A stretch of 39,572 nt of DNA from Psychrobacter immobilis (GTDB taxonomy: Bacteria; Pseudomonadota; Gammaproteobacteria; Pseudomonadales; Moraxellaceae): NCBI RefSeq assembly GCF_904846225.1, contig NZ_CAJGZJ010000023.1, forward strand, positions 1-39,572, in the 5' to 3' direction. This document shows positions 1 to 8,977 of this stretch, piece after piece. Each line of letters starts with the position of its first letter. Position 1 is the first letter of the stretch. The position numbers and the translations under genes were made by a program. The notes below the pieces were generated by a model. The model saw nothing but the letters and a program-made list of their open reading frames with translations, had not been told where the DNA came from and ran no database searches.

Positions 1-116
1 TGTATTTCTCGCATCGACTCAATAGATGCGGTATTGTAACTATTATTTATGGCTTATCCAATTGAAGACATGCCCTAGAATATTATCCTAGCCACTCTTT
101 TTTTGTGTTTTTATTC

Positions 117-716
117 TTAATTCGCAGCAACCAAATTGCCTGATATCTCCAGCGGAATCATCGTACCAACGACCTTTGGAAAAGCCGTTACCCCATAATT
201 ATACCTATTAATGATGCCTGTCGCCTTAAATTTTATAACAGGTTTACGCGTGGTAGGATCATTTTCTACGTTATTTAGCTTAACCTTTACTGTTAAAGGC
301 TTGGTTTGATTTAAAACTGTAAAATCGCCTGTTACGTTGGCTTCTTTGTCATTGACCATACTTACCTTTTTGGATACAAAAGTCATAGTAGGATATTGAG
401 CACTGTTAAGGAGCTCTTTACGACGCAAAAAGGCATTGCGTATATTGCCGCCAGCATCGATACTACTGGTATTTACCGTAAAGTTTATAGTCGTGCTGGC
501 TGGATTTTTTATGTCATAGTTAATTGAACCATTCATACTATTAAACTGACCTTCGACCATTCCTTTTCCCAAATACGCTACCTTAAAGTCCACGTTGGTT
601 TTTGGCACATCCAACTTCCATTTTTGTGGAGTGGCAGCTACACTCATCATTGGTAATGACAATAATAGACTGGCACTCAGCGTAGTCTTGAGTAAAGTAG
701 TGGCGATAGTATTCAT
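117..716 (-). CDS. YceI family periplasmic protein
   Basis: YceI-like proteins are small periplasmic beta-barrels of the lipocalin-like type that bind isoprenoid or amphipathic lipids; the physiological role is usually unclear and often linked to stress. The 199-residue product starts with a cleavable signal peptide: basic start, a hydrophobic stretch around residues 10-24, and a probable cleavage after the VAA near residue 28. The mature part carries the usual YceI pattern: W-x-L-D near the N-terminus, V-D-F-K-V, the S-I-D-A-G segment followed by R-N-A-F-L-R-R-K-E, and the F-x-A-T-G-x-I-N-R-x-x-Y-G-V segment near residue 170. Length is normal for the family. It stands alone, divergent from the NERD locus, with a 223-bp AT-rich region upstream that must hold its promoter. 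Family call is firm; the ligand is unknown. Confidence 0.9.
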   Translation of the reverse strand: MNTIATTLLKTTLSASLLLSLPMMSVAATPQKWKLDVPKTNVDFKVAYLGKGMVEGQFNSMNGSINYDIKNPASTTINFTVNTSSIDAGGNIRNAFLRRKELLNSAQYPTMTFVSKKVSMVNDKEANVTGDFTVLNQTKPLTVKVKLNNVENDPTTRKPVIKFKATGIINRYNYGVTAFPKVVGTMIPLEISGNLVAAN

Positions 717-939
717 ACATATAATCCGAAAGGCAGTTTCAAAATAAACGTTAAATAAATTAAAAATGAGTACAAAGCTAGATAAGGTTCAGCTATATTT
801 TACGGCGAACAAAGATTCGATAGGATACACCATTTATTCGCTTACCTTGTACAGTTAAAGTTTATTATAATCAAAGCTTTAGCATTATCTAATAGCGTAA
901 TGATAATGAATCACTCAGCACCGTTTTGAGGTAAAGTCT

Positions 940-1176
940 ATGTTCATAATATCCACCTTTAAAGGTATATTAGGCGAAACCGTGATCAATATCGCCACTT
1001 GGCTCAAGCTTGAAAAGGAGAATTATCATCGCTTAAATAATATTACGCTGCCTTTAGCTAATGGTGGCAGTACCCAAATCGATCACGTCATCGTCTCCGT
1101 TTATGGCATCTTTGTCATTGAGACCAAAAACTATAAAGGCTGGATACAAAGATGGATATTATGCATCACAAAGTAG
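940..1176 (+). pseudogene. Truncated duplicate of NERD-domain gene (5' end only)
   Basis: The first 69 residues match the N-terminus of the full NERD gene that starts at 1641; I count about 61 identical residues. The fragment keeps the presumed nuclease residues Glu13, Asp48 (QIDHV), Glu61 and Lys63 (ETKNYKG). Homology stops abruptly at about 1146 and nine unrelated residues follow before the stop codon. The C-terminal two thirds of NERD, the linker and the zinc finger are missing. It has its own plausible ribosome site (GAGG shortly before the ATG), so a 78-residue peptide might still be made, but it lacks the second half of the nuclease fold. The next gene starts inside its 3' end at 1152. 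Best read as a duplication remnant rather than a working gene. Confidence 0.75.
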
Positions 1177-1568
1177 CTATCTATAACAATAAGATTAAAG
1201 AAGATGCAGAGTTAATATTTGAAAGCTATTCGGATTCTTCTGAAAATGTTGGACTAACTCTTGTATTGGCTGAACTTGGTAGGCACAAATTTCAAGATGG
1301 TAATTTCTATACAGCACTATTCGGATTAAGGGCGCTACTAGAGCCTAAAAATATTGTTATATGTATTAATGGATGTAGATTAGATTTTGTGTGCTCAAGT
1401 ATGGGGCAGCAAATGTCACAAGGAAGAGTTGGCTATATAATTGAAATGGGGAAGCAAGGAACTAACAAAGCTAGGACTTTTGACTACTGTGATGATGAAA
1501 GTAAATTAGCGACAATAGACGTTCAAATGAATTATATTAGACAATGGAAAAAGTCGCTAAAAGGTTAG
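1152..1568 (+). CDS. Small protein of unknown function inserted between two NERD 5' ends
   Basis: The 138-residue product is soluble, with no signal peptide or membrane segment. Its middle carries a recognisable pattern, L-x-x-L-L-E-P-K-N-I-V-I-C-I-N-G-C-R, then S-S-M-G-Q-Q-M-S-Q-G-R-x-G-Y-I-I-E-M-G, then a late F-D-Y-C-D segment. It resembles a widespread family of small uncharacterised proteins that I loosely associate with polymorphic-toxin and accessory loci; this is recollection, not proof. The start at 1152 lies 12 nt after an AGG within the NERD fragment; a second ATG at 1161 is possible. The DNA looks AT-richer than its neighbours, which suits a recently acquired cargo gene. It sits between a truncated and a complete NERD gene on the same strand. 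Confidence 0.6.
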   Translation: MDIMHHKVAIYNNKIKEDAELIFESYSDSSENVGLTLVLAELGRHKFQDGNFYTALFGLRALLEPKNIVICINGCRLDFVCSSMGQQMSQGRVGYIIEMGKQGTNKARTFDYCDDESKLATIDVQMNYIRQWKKSLKG

Positions 1569-1640
1569 TTTACTGGTTATATTAAATGAATGTTTGATGT
1601 GAGTGCAATCAAGTAAATTCTATCGATAGAGTAAGAAATC

Positions 1641-2687
1641 ATGTCCCTAAAATCCACTTTTAAAGGCTTCCTAGGTGAAACCGTCATCAACATCGCCATG
1701 TGGCTAAAGCTTGAAAAAGACGTTTATCACCGATTAAATGGTATTACCTTGCCATTAGCCAATGGTGGCAGTACCCAAATCGATCATGTCATCGTCTCGG
1801 TTTATGGCATATTTGTCATTGAAACCAAAAACTATAAAGGCTGGATATATGGAAAGGAAGCGCAAAGACAGTGGACGCAAGCCTTTCCAAACGGTCGTAA
1901 ATACAAATTTCAGAACCCACTACGACAGAACTATCTGCATATCAAGACGCTCGCAGATTTATTAGGCTTGGAGCTGAGCTACTTTCACTCAATGATTGCT
2001 TTCATTGGGGAGTGTGAGCTAAAAACCCGTGATGAGCTACCCGAACACGTATTAACGAGTGGCATGGCATCTTATGTGAAGAAAAAACAAGATAAGTTAT
2101 TAACCGACGAAGAAGTCAGGGCTATCGTTGAGCAGATTGAAAGCAATAGATTTAGCAAGTCGTGGCGCACTAATAGAGAGCACAAAGCTTACTTAAAAGA
2201 CAAGCATGGCAACCTAAGCAGAGATACAAGTAAGCCGCTTAGTAGTCAGACTAATAGTCAGTCAGTTGCTAACATGACTAACAAACCTAAACCTGAGCAA
2301 ATAGTAAAAGAAACCGCTAAAAGAGCTACCTTGAAAAGTAGAGAAGTACAGCGCTGGTCTGGTCAAACTGAGATTGAATCTAACGATCTACCAATTGATA
2401 GTCTGAATACTCAGCAGACCATCACACCGCATATCAGCATGTCGCATGATATGGCTGATAAAGTATTTTTCACACCGTTCGAGATCGTAGAACCTGAGCC
2501 ACAAACGAATAAACCTGCGAAAGTTGATGTAGCAGACCATACGGCCAGTTTAACGCAAACGCCAACCTGCCCAAGATGTAATGGTGAGATGATCAAACGC
2601 GTCGCAAAAAAAGGTCTGAATCAAGGGCAGACCTTTTTTGGTTGTAGTCAATTTCCTAAGTGTCGCGGTGTGGTGAATATTGATTAG
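1641..2687 (+). CDS. NERD nuclease-related protein with C-terminal topoisomerase-type zinc finger
   Basis: The 348-residue protein has three parts. Residues about 8-125 form a NERD domain, a nuclease-related fold of the restriction-endonuclease type. It shows G-E at 12-13, Q-I-D-H-V with Asp48, and I-E-T-K-N-Y-K-G with Glu61 and Lys63. Residues about 170-300 form a polar, low-complexity linker. The C-terminus is a four-cysteine zinc finger like that of bacterial topoisomerase I, with Cys310, Cys313, Cys335 and Cys341 (CPRC and GCSQFPKC). NERD plus topoisomerase-type finger is a known architecture, presumed DNA-binding, with no settled role; some NERD proteins occur in defence settings. The gene ends only 12 bp from the convergent dppF stop, and a terminator-like hairpin lies inside its zinc-finger codons. 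Confidence 0.88.
   Translation: MSLKSTFKGFLGETVINIAMWLKLEKDVYHRLNGITLPLANGGSTQIDHVIVSVYGIFVIETKNYKGWIYGKEAQRQWTQAFPNGRKYKFQNPLRQNYLHIKTLADLLGLELSYFHSMIAFIGECELKTRDELPEHVLTSGMASYVKKKQDKLLTDEEVRAIVEQIESNRFSKSWRTNREHKAYLKDKHGNLSRDTSKPLSSQTNSQSVANMTNKPKPEQIVKETAKRATLKSREVQRWSGQTEIESNDLPIDSLNTQQTITPHISMSHDMADKVFFTPFEIVEPEPQTNKPAKVDVADHTASLTQTPTCPRCNGEMIKRVAKKGLNQGQTFFGCSQFPKCRGVVNID
2607..2639 (-). terminator. Intrinsic terminator hairpin embedded in the NERD coding sequence
   Basis: A perfect 12-bp stem (2607-2618 paired with 2628-2639) closes a 9-nt loop. The stem is six A:T pairs plus a GGTCTG/CAGACC core, so it has a T-tract on both strands. It lies 61 bp beyond the dppF stop codon on the minus strand, the expected place for the end of the dpp operon transcript, because the gap between the two convergent genes is only 12 bp. 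On the plus strand it falls within codons for the zinc finger (around residues 323-333) and could attenuate the NERD message. Confidence 0.75.
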
Positions 2688-2699
2688 CCACTAGTCGTC

Positions 2700-3671
2700 T
2701 TAACCATATATCTCTTCTAAGCGTAAACAAGCAACCAATCGCCCGTCCCATTCTCGAAGTTGCGGCTCTATCTCACTACACTGTGATTTGGCATAGGGGC
2801 AGCGTTTATGCAGCGCGCAACCACTTGGTGGATTAAGTGGGCTTGGCAGCTCACCTTGTAGCGTCAGATCATTTTTATGACCATTGACCGTTGGTGCAGC
2901 CGCCAATAAAGCGATGGTATAAGGGTGCTTTGGCGCATTATAAATCGCTTCTTTAGGGCCGTGCTCGACAGCTTGACCTAAGTACATCACCATCACATCA
3001 TCTGCCACATGGCGCACGACAGATAAGTTGTGCGAGATAAAGACGTAAGCAGTATGATATTCGTCCTGTAAATCCATAAACAAATTCAATACTTGTGCTT
3101 GAATAGATACATCGAGCGCAGAGGTCGGCTCATCAGCGACGACGATCTTTGGATTGAGCATCATCGCGCGGGCGAGGGCGATACGCTGGCGCTGACCGCC
3201 TGAAAACATGTGCGGATAACGGCCAGCATGCTCTGGACGCAGACCAACATTTCTCATCATCTCATTAATCTTGTCGCGCTTTTCTTCCTTTGACAGTTTA
3301 GTATGGATATCTAATGGCTCGGTCAATTGGTAACCAATGGTATGACGCGGGTTTAAGCTACCATAAGGGTTTTGAAACACCATTTGAATTTCGGTACGCA
3401 AGTCTTTTAGCGCTTTTCTGCTGTAGTCGGTCGTACCTTCATCATTGATAAACAGCTGGCCCTTAGTAGGCGGCTCAATAAGTGTCAATTGACGAGCAAG
3501 CGTGGATTTACCACAGCCTGACTCACCAACGACTGCCAGCGTTTTGCCTGCTTCAAGCTCAAATGAGACACCATTTAGGGCTTTAACGTAAGCTTTGGCT
3601 TTGCCCAAACCTTGTGATACAGGATAATGCTTGTGTAGATTATCTGCTTTTAAGACCACTTTATTACTCAT
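2700..3671 (-). CDS. dppF: Dipeptide/oligopeptide ABC transporter ATP-binding protein (DppF/OppF-like)
   Basis: This is one of the two ATPases of the peptide importer, acting at the inner face of the cytoplasmic membrane. Over 323 residues it has Walker [10 protein letters not shown] at 49-57, a Q-loop in [12 protein letters not shown], the signature F-S-G-G-Q-R-Q-R, Walker [12 protein letters not shown] and the switch histidine in I-S-H-N-L. The C-terminal oligopeptide-transporter extension has four cysteines (GCALHKRC, then two more), the pattern reported to hold an iron-sulfur cluster in some Dpp/Opp ATPases. [11 protein letters not shown] is typical of DppF/OppF. Its start overlaps the dppD stop by 4 bp, so the two are translationally coupled. 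It is the last gene of the operon. Confidence 0.92.
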   Translation of the reverse strand: MSNKVVLKADNLHKHYPVSQGLGKAKAYVKALNGVSFELEAGKTLAVVGESGCGKSTLARQLTLIEPPTKGQLFINDEGTTDYSRKALKDLRTEIQMVFQNPYGSLNPRHTIGYQLTEPLDIHTKLSKEEKRDKINEMMRNVGLRPEHAGRYPHMFSGGQRQRIALARAMMLNPKIVVADEPTSALDVSIQAQVLNLFMDLQDEYHTAYVFISHNLSVVRHVADDVMVMYLGQAVEHGPKEAIYNAPKHPYTIALLAAAPTVNGHKNDLTLQGELPSPLNPPSGCALHKRCPYAKSQCSEIEPQLREWDGRLVACLRLEEIYG

Positions 3672-4750
3672 ACTTGGGACTCCAAAGTAGCAGCGTTCAA
3701 GGTAGGTGTGTGAGACGGTAAGTTCGGTAGGTCAACGTGAATACAGCGTACTTTACCATTGGGCGTGTCTAAAACGGGCGGCGGTACGTCGCAAGCAGGC
3801 TCTTTGTATGGACAACGGGGAGACAATAAACAACCGCTCGGACGATCATATTGGCTTGGTACCACACCCGGCAAACTGTTCAGCCGATCTTGACCGATAG
3901 CCAGCTCAGGGATAGCTTGTAGCAATGCTTCGGTATAAGGATGTGCAGGATTTTGAAAAATCTCTGGTACGGTACTGGTTTCAACCACTTGTCCGGCATA
4001 CATGACGGCGACATCACGTGAATTCTGCGCGACCAAACCCAAATCATGGGTGATAAGTACCATGGCCATTTGTTTTTCACGCTGTAATCGGTTGAGCAAA
4101 TCCATAATTTGCGCTTGCACTGTGACATCGAGAGCTGTGGTTGGTTCATCTGCGATGAGCAGTTTAGGCTCGCAAGCCAGCGCCATCGCAATCATAACCC
4201 GCTGACTCATACCGCCTGACAGCTGATGCGGATAAACCTTGAGTCGATTTTTGGCATCGGGCATCTCGACCAATTCTAGCAGCTCTAATATACGCGTTTG
4301 TACGGCCGAACCACGTAAGCCAAGATGTTTGCGCAGTACTTCACCCAATTGCATCTCAACCGTAAAGCTTGGATTCAGGCAAGACATCGCATTTTGAAAG
4401 ATCATCGAGATGTCTTTGCCAATGATGCCGCGCCGCTCTTTGGGTGACATATCGAGCATGTCTTTATTATCGAACATAACACGCTTAGCGCGCACTGTCG
4501 CAGAAGGTGGTAGTAGCCCCATCAGCGCCATCATCGTGACGGATTTGCCTGAGCCAGATTCGCCCACTACCGCTATCACCTCGCCTTGTTTGACTGTCAA
4601 CGACACATCATCTACGGCGCGAAAGGCACGCGCTCCTTGACCGAAAGTGACCGAAAGATTTTCAATATCTAATAATAACGGTGCTTTTTCTATGGTTAAG
4701 GCATTCGCAGAAGCATCGGTGATAGAGGTTTTATTTAATGGTTCAGTCAT
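3668..4750 (-). CDS. dppD: Dipeptide/oligopeptide ABC transporter ATP-binding protein (DppD/OppD-like)
   Basis: The 360-residue partner ATPase has Walker [10 protein letters not shown], the Q-loop [12 protein letters not shown], the signature L-S-G-G-M-S-Q-R, Walker [13 protein letters not shown] and the switch histidine in I-T-H-D-L-G. F-Q-N/D-P-x-S-x-L-N-P followed by L-S-G-G-M-S/R-Q-R is the DppD/OppD version of the family. The C-terminal domain again carries four cysteines (GCLLSPRC, then C-D and R-C), consistent with a structural or iron-sulfur site. A 24-residue N-terminal extension precedes the first conserved L-L-D-I-E-N-L strand. The gene starts one base after the dppC stop, which supports a single operon. 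Peptide class (di- versus oligopeptide) cannot be settled from the ATPase. Confidence 0.92.
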   Translation of the reverse strand: MTEPLNKTSITDASANALTIEKAPLLLDIENLSVTFGQGARAFRAVDDVSLTVKQGEVIAVVGESGSGKSVTMMALMGLLPPSATVRAKRVMFDNKDMLDMSPKERRGIIGKDISMIFQNAMSCLNPSFTVEMQLGEVLRKHLGLRGSAVQTRILELLELVEMPDAKNRLKVYPHQLSGGMSQRVMIAMALACEPKLLIADEPTTALDVTVQAQIMDLLNRLQREKQMAMVLITHDLGLVAQNSRDVAVMYAGQVVETSTVPEIFQNPAHPYTEALLQAIPELAIGQDRLNSLPGVVPSQYDRPSGCLLSPRCPYKEPACDVPPPVLDTPNGKVRCIHVDLPNLPSHTPTLNAATLESQV

Positions 4751-4751
4751 C

Positions 4752-5666
4752 TTAGGTTACCTGCTTCAATTTGGGATCTAGCGCATCGCGTAAGCCATCA
4801 CCAGTCAGGTTAATCGACAATGCAGCTAAGAAAATAGCGACACCCGGCCAAATAGCGAGCCAAACATTACTTTGAATATATTGACGCGCCGTACCTAGCA
4901 TCGCGCCCCATTCGGCATCCGGTGGTTGTACGCCAAAACCTAAGAAACCAATCGCCCCTGCTTCTAAAATGGCAGTGGAGAAAATCATCGTCGCCTGTAC
5001 GATGAGCGGTGCCATACAGTTGGGCAAAATCGTTATAAACAACAGTCTGAGTACACCAGCGCCCATCACTTGTGACGCGATAAAGTATTCGCGTTGTAGC
5101 TCAACCATCGCGGTTGCACGAGTTAGACGAATAAAAGGCGGGGTACAGACCAAAGCAATCGTAATAATCGTATTGGTCATCGAAGGCCCTAAGATAGCGG
5201 CAATAATGATGGCCAATAGCAAGCTCGGATAAGACATCAAGATATCATTGACCAGCATGACCGCTTTGCCCCAAACTTTTGGCCAAAACGCGGCACTAAG
5301 TCCTAGTGACACACCGACCAGCATGGCAATAGTCGTCGCACTGAGACCAATAAACAATGAATAACGCGCGCCATACATGACCCGAGACAAAGTATCTCGG
5401 CCTGCATCATCAGTACCCAGCCAAAACATCGAATTGCCACCATCTAGAAACGCTGGTGGTAATTGTTCTTGACCAGTAAATAGCTCATAAGGATCATGAG
5501 GCGCAAGTGCGGGCGCGATAATGGCAATAATGACCATCAACGCTAATACGATAAATCCCAGTACAGCGCCTTTATTTCGGCAAAATGTTGATAAAAACAG
5601 CTGCCAAGACGATGGAGGAGTGGCTGCCATAAGGTTGACATCAGAGGGGAGAACAGAAGGCTTCAT
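4752..5666 (-). CDS. dppC: Dipeptide ABC transporter permease (DppC-like)
   Basis: The 304-residue inner-membrane protein has a first transmembrane helix around residues 30-52, the periplasmic loop containing H-D-P-Y-E-L-F and [13 protein letters not shown], and then five helices. L-G-T-D-x-x-G-R-D is the hallmark of the DppC/OppC subunit. The EAA-type cytoplasmic loop ([21 protein letters not shown]) is the contact to the ATPases. The end, [12 protein letters not shown], is also typical. A ribosome site (AGGAACTG) precedes the ATG. The 133-bp gap to dppB contains no gene that I can support. Confidence 0.92.
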   Translation of the reverse strand: MKPSVLPSDVNLMAATPPSSWQLFLSTFCRNKGAVLGFIVLALMVIIAIIAPALAPHDPYELFTGQEQLPPAFLDGGNSMFWLGTDDAGRDTLSRVMYGARYSLFIGLSATTIAMLVGVSLGLSAAFWPKVWGKAVMLVNDILMSYPSLLLAIIIAAILGPSMTNTIITIALVCTPPFIRLTRATAMVELQREYFIASQVMGAGVLRLLFITILPNCMAPLIVQATMIFSTAILEAGAIGFLGFGVQPPDAEWGAMLGTARQYIQSNVWLAIWPGVAIFLAALSINLTGDGLRDALDPKLKQVT

Positions 5667-5799
5667 GAGCAGTTCCTATAGTGGCTAGCGCAGTGACGTT
5701 TTTTAGAATTCCATTCCTAAAAAAGTACTAAGCATTGCTAAAACATCATTTGAGCGCCAATCATCACTATTTATAATATGAGTATTTATCAATGTTAAA

Positions 5800-6816
5800 T
5801 TAAGAAGTATGTCGAATACGCGGATTGATCAGACCATACAAAATATCAATAAATAAACTGACCAAAATTAGGGCGGTGGCGACCAATAAAATACCGTTTT
5901 GTACGATAGGATAATCACGAGTGAAAAATCCATCGAGTAGCCAATTACCAACACCTGGCCAACTAAAGATAGTCTCGGTGATAATCGCACCCGCGAGCAA
6001 CGTCGCCATTTGTAAGCCAACGACCGTGACCACAGTAATCAGCGCGTTACGCATCACGTGTACTAATATGATCCGGCTTGGTGATAATCCTTTGGCACGA
6101 GCAGTACGTACATAATCTTCATCTAACACCTCCAACATCGCAGAGCGCGTCATCCGCGCGATCATCGCTAAAGGAATAGTCGATAAAGCAATAGAGGGTA
6201 GAATAAAGTGTTTTACCACATCCCAAAATGCACCAGGTTCTCCTGATGTGAGAGAGCCGAGTAACCATGAACCATATAATGGCTGAACATCTAAAAACTG
6301 CGCGACAGATATCACACCAGCGACGGGCAACAAGCCTAGATAATGAGCAAATATACCCGTTAGGATAGGTCCCAATAAATAGATAGGCATGGAGTATCCT
6401 GCTAGGGCACCTGACATTAATGTGTAATCGAGCCAAGTACCACGGCGCAGTGCCGCAAAGATACCTAAGCTAATACCAACCACACTAGCAATGACAATCG
6501 CACACAGAGCAAGCTCTAAAGTTGGTACAAAATGGGCAAAAAAGTCTTGTAGAACTGGGGCGCGCGTACGAAAGGACGCACCAAAGTCGCCAGTCAAGAT
6601 ACCAGTCAAGTAGTCCCAATATTGGACAAAGAGTGGTTTATCCAACCCGAGTCTTTCTAAGGCACGAGCATGTAGCGCTGGATCTACCATACGCTCACCC
6701 ATCATAATCTCGACGGCATCGCCAGGTACGAGACGAATCAGAGTAAAGGTCGATAGCGTTAAGCCAAGATAGACAGGAATCAAAATGGCAATACGACGCA
6801 AAATATAAAGTAGCAT
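5800..6816 (-). CDS. dppB: Dipeptide ABC transporter permease (DppB-like)
   Basis: The 338-residue protein begins M-L-L-Y-I-L-R-R-I-A-I-L-I-P-V, the classic first helix of DppB/OppB, and has six predicted membrane segments. Conserved marks are the L-I-R-L-V-P-G-D-A-V-E motif, L-G-L-D-K-P-L-x-V-Q-Y-W-D-Y-L near residue 60, G-D-F-G-A-S-F-R-T, and the EAA loop M-L-E-V-L-D-E-D-Y-V-R-T-A-R-A-K-G-L. It ends G-L-I-N-P-R-I-R, as is usual. With DppC it forms the membrane channel. It follows the binding-protein gene after 165 bp; that gap could allow higher expression of the binding protein, but I see no clear hairpin there. Confidence 0.92.
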   Translation of the reverse strand: MLLYILRRIAILIPVYLGLTLSTFTLIRLVPGDAVEIMMGERMVDPALHARALERLGLDKPLFVQYWDYLTGILTGDFGASFRTRAPVLQDFFAHFVPTLELALCAIVIASVVGISLGIFAALRRGTWLDYTLMSGALAGYSMPIYLLGPILTGIFAHYLGLLPVAGVISVAQFLDVQPLYGSWLLGSLTSGEPGAFWDVVKHFILPSIALSTIPLAMIARMTRSAMLEVLDEDYVRTARAKGLSPSRIILVHVMRNALITVVTVVGLQMATLLAGAIITETIFSWPGVGNWLLDGFFTRDYPIVQNGILLVATALILVSLFIDILYGLINPRIRHTS

Positions 6817-6981
6817 GGGCTGCTCAATAGTTGTGGTTCAATGGTTAGAGTGATAGCAGAGAGGAGATTGTCCGCGACAAAGCGCTTAATTCATATAAAT
6901 ACGGCTGGAACAGAGATTCTGAGCCAGCCGAATACAAATTGAATAATAGTGCATGTCGTACCGGACTTAACTAGGTAAACG

Positions 6982-8628
6982 CTATTCGATTTTTACACCA
7001 TCGAAGCGTACTTGACCAAGCGGACTAATTTTGTAATCGACGACATTTGGTGCTGTGAATACGGTTACTACCGAATGCGCCATTGTGGTCCAAGGAAGTT
7101 GCTGTTTGAATATCTGCTGAGCTTGTACATAGTCAGCCACACGCTCATCTTGATTGGTGACTTGACGTGCTTTGGTGACTAAATTGTCAAAGTCTTTATT
7201 ACACCAGCGTGAGTAGTTATTACCACCGACAGCGTCACAAGACAGTAGCGAACCCAGCCAGTTGTCTGGATCACCATTGTCGCCAGTCCAACCAGCTAGA
7301 ATGACATCAGGCTCGCCTTTGGCAGCGCGTTTTAGGTATTCGCCCCACTCATAAGTTACCAGCTTGGTATTAACGCCAATCTTAGCCCAATCGGCTTGCA
7401 GCATTTCGGCCATTAGCTTGGCATTAGGGTTGTACGGACGTTGAACAGGCATGTACCATAAATCGATCGACATATTTTCAGCGCCAGCTTCTTTGATAAG
7501 CGCTTTTGCTTTTTCAACATCATAAGGCGCATCTTTGAGGGATTTATCATATCCCCACTGCGTTGGCGGCATCGGATTGGTTGCTTTGAGTCCTTCGGTC
7601 TGATATACCGCGTTGATAATGGCGTCCTTGTTGACTGCCATATCTAATGCTTGACGTACTTTAAGATCACTCAGCTTAGGTTTTTCGACGTTGTAGCCGA
7701 CATAGCCGACGTTGAAACCTGGTTGATCAAGAACCGTGACCTTGCCAGATTTTTTGACTGATTCAATCTCAGCTGGTTTTGGATAAGCGGAGACATGACA
7801 TTCGCCAGCTTGCACTTTTTGGGCACGAACAGCTGAATCTTTGGTGATAACAAAGACTAAGTTGTCGATATGGATATCGTCTTTGTTCCAATAGTCTGGA
7901 TTTTTGGTATAACGAATTTGTGCGTCTTTTTGATAAGAAGTAAAGACAAAAGGTCCAGTACCAACAGGTTTGGTGTTGATATCAGCTTCATTGCCAGAGG
8001 CCGTTAGCTGGTCTGCATATTCCGCAGAGCTAATGTAGGCAAAGGCCATCGCTAGATTCTGTAAAAATGGCGCGTTAGTCTCGCTTAGGGTAATTTTTAC
8101 GGTATTGTCATCAACTTTTTCAATATTAGAGACAAGGTCAGGCAATCCCATACCGACTGAGTATGGGAATTCAGCAGGGTAGGCTTTATTAAAGGCAAAT
8201 TCTGGGTTAGTAATACGTTCTAGAGTAAAGACCACATCGTCAGCATTAAAATCGCGGGTTGGGGTAAAATAATCCGTCTTACCGAATTTGACACCTTTTC
8301 GAAGATTAAAGGTATAGGTTTTGCCATCTTCGCTAATATCCCAGCTTTCAGCTAAGGCTGGCTGAATCTCAGTACCATCTCTTTTGAATTCTACCAAGGC
8401 ATTGTAGATAGGATAGGCGCTTGCATCAAAGTCAGTACCAGCAGTAAACTGCGCTGGATCAAAGCCAGCAGGACTGCCTTCTGAGCAATAAAGTAGGGTT
8501 TTAGCTGCTTTGGCATCTGAGCCCGCATCAGCTTCAGCAGAAGTATTGGTTTTGTTGTCGCCACTACAAGCAGTTATGCCCAATATTAGTGTCGTCAACA
8601 TTGTCAGTTTGAAGAATGTTTTTTGCAT
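6982..8628 (-). CDS. dppA: Peptide ABC transporter substrate-binding lipoprotein (SBP_bac_5, DppA-like)
   Basis: The 548-residue family-5 solute-binding protein is exported and lipid-anchored: the N-terminus has a hydrophobic segment ending in a lipobox I-T-A-C with the modified cysteine at position 21. The mature protein shows family features: F-D-P-A-Q-F near the start, L-A-E-S-W-D-I-S-E-D-G-K-T-Y-T-F-N-L-R-K-G-V-K-F, D-V-V-F-T-L-E-R, and the late G-W-T-G-D-N-G-D-P-D-N-W-L segment typical of DppA-type binders. An AGGA ribosome site lies before the start. It is the first gene of the dppABCDF order, so the operon promoter should lie in 8629-8977. The ligand may be dipeptides, oligopeptides or heme; sequence alone does not decide. 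Confidence 0.92.
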   Translation of the reverse strand: MQKTFFKLTMLTTLILGITACSGDNKTNTSAEADAGSDAKAAKTLLYCSEGSPAGFDPAQFTAGTDFDASAYPIYNALVEFKRDGTEIQPALAESWDISEDGKTYTFNLRKGVKFGKTDYFTPTRDFNADDVVFTLERITNPEFAFNKAYPAEFPYSVGMGLPDLVSNIEKVDDNTVKITLSETNAPFLQNLAMAFAYISSAEYADQLTASGNEADINTKPVGTGPFVFTSYQKDAQIRYTKNPDYWNKDDIHIDNLVFVITKDSAVRAQKVQAGECHVSAYPKPAEIESVKKSGKVTVLDQPGFNVGYVGYNVEKPKLSDLKVRQALDMAVNKDAIINAVYQTEGLKATNPMPPTQWGYDKSLKDAPYDVEKAKALIKEAGAENMSIDLWYMPVQRPYNPNAKLMAEMLQADWAKIGVNTKLVTYEWGEYLKRAAKGEPDVILAGWTGDNGDPDNWLGSLLSCDAVGGNNYSRWCNKDFDNLVTKARQVTNQDERVADYVQAQQIFKQQLPWTTMAHSVVTVFTAPNVVDYKISPLGQVRFDGVKIE

Positions 8629-8977
8629 TATTACGTCCTATGTAATGATAAGTAGTTGCCCATATACCTATATGCTCGTATTCAAACTATGAATACCATC
8701 GGCGAGCTTTTAAATCCTTTAAAGCCCTTATTTATATGATGTTTTTAATGTAAATATTAAAAAATGATTTAGCTGATATCAGCCCCCATCTAGGTCTACA
8801 AAAAGTACAAATATAAACAAGTCGTCTGAATATACTACTTTCGATAGCAATAGTGCAAGGCATATATATAAATAGTTTTGATACATATGTGAAATAGTTT
8901 GGATAGAAAGCATTCACTTTTGAATGCTTCGGTGTTTGATGGGATAGCCATTATTAAAGCGTATTCCTCACTGTGTT
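8629..8977. other. Intergenic region upstream of dppA, no supported gene
   Basis: This AT-rich 349-bp stretch lies between the dppA start and the stop of the GMC oxidoreductase gene, both on the minus strand. It must carry the dppA promoter. A 61-codon frame at 8732-8917 has no recognisable family, no good ribosome site and biased composition, so I do not call it. The only clear structure is a hairpin at 8908-8929. Confidence 0.5.
8908..8929 (-). terminator. Small hairpin after the GMC oxidoreductase gene, weak terminator
   Basis: A 9-bp perfect stem (8908-8916 with 8921-8929) closes a 4-nt loop, about 50 bp downstream of the minus-strand gene ending at 8978. On that strand the stem is followed by TTTCTAT, a poor T-tract, so termination may be partial. 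Confidence 0.5.

Noticed and set aside
1..40. Hairpin CGCATC...GATGCG at the window start as terminator
   Set aside because: Six-bp stem, nine-nt loop, no T-tract, and the upstream gene is not in the window.
8732..8917. 61-codon frame on the minus strand upstream of dppA
   Set aside because: No family similarity, no ribosome site, odd composition, and it fills the expected dppA promoter region.
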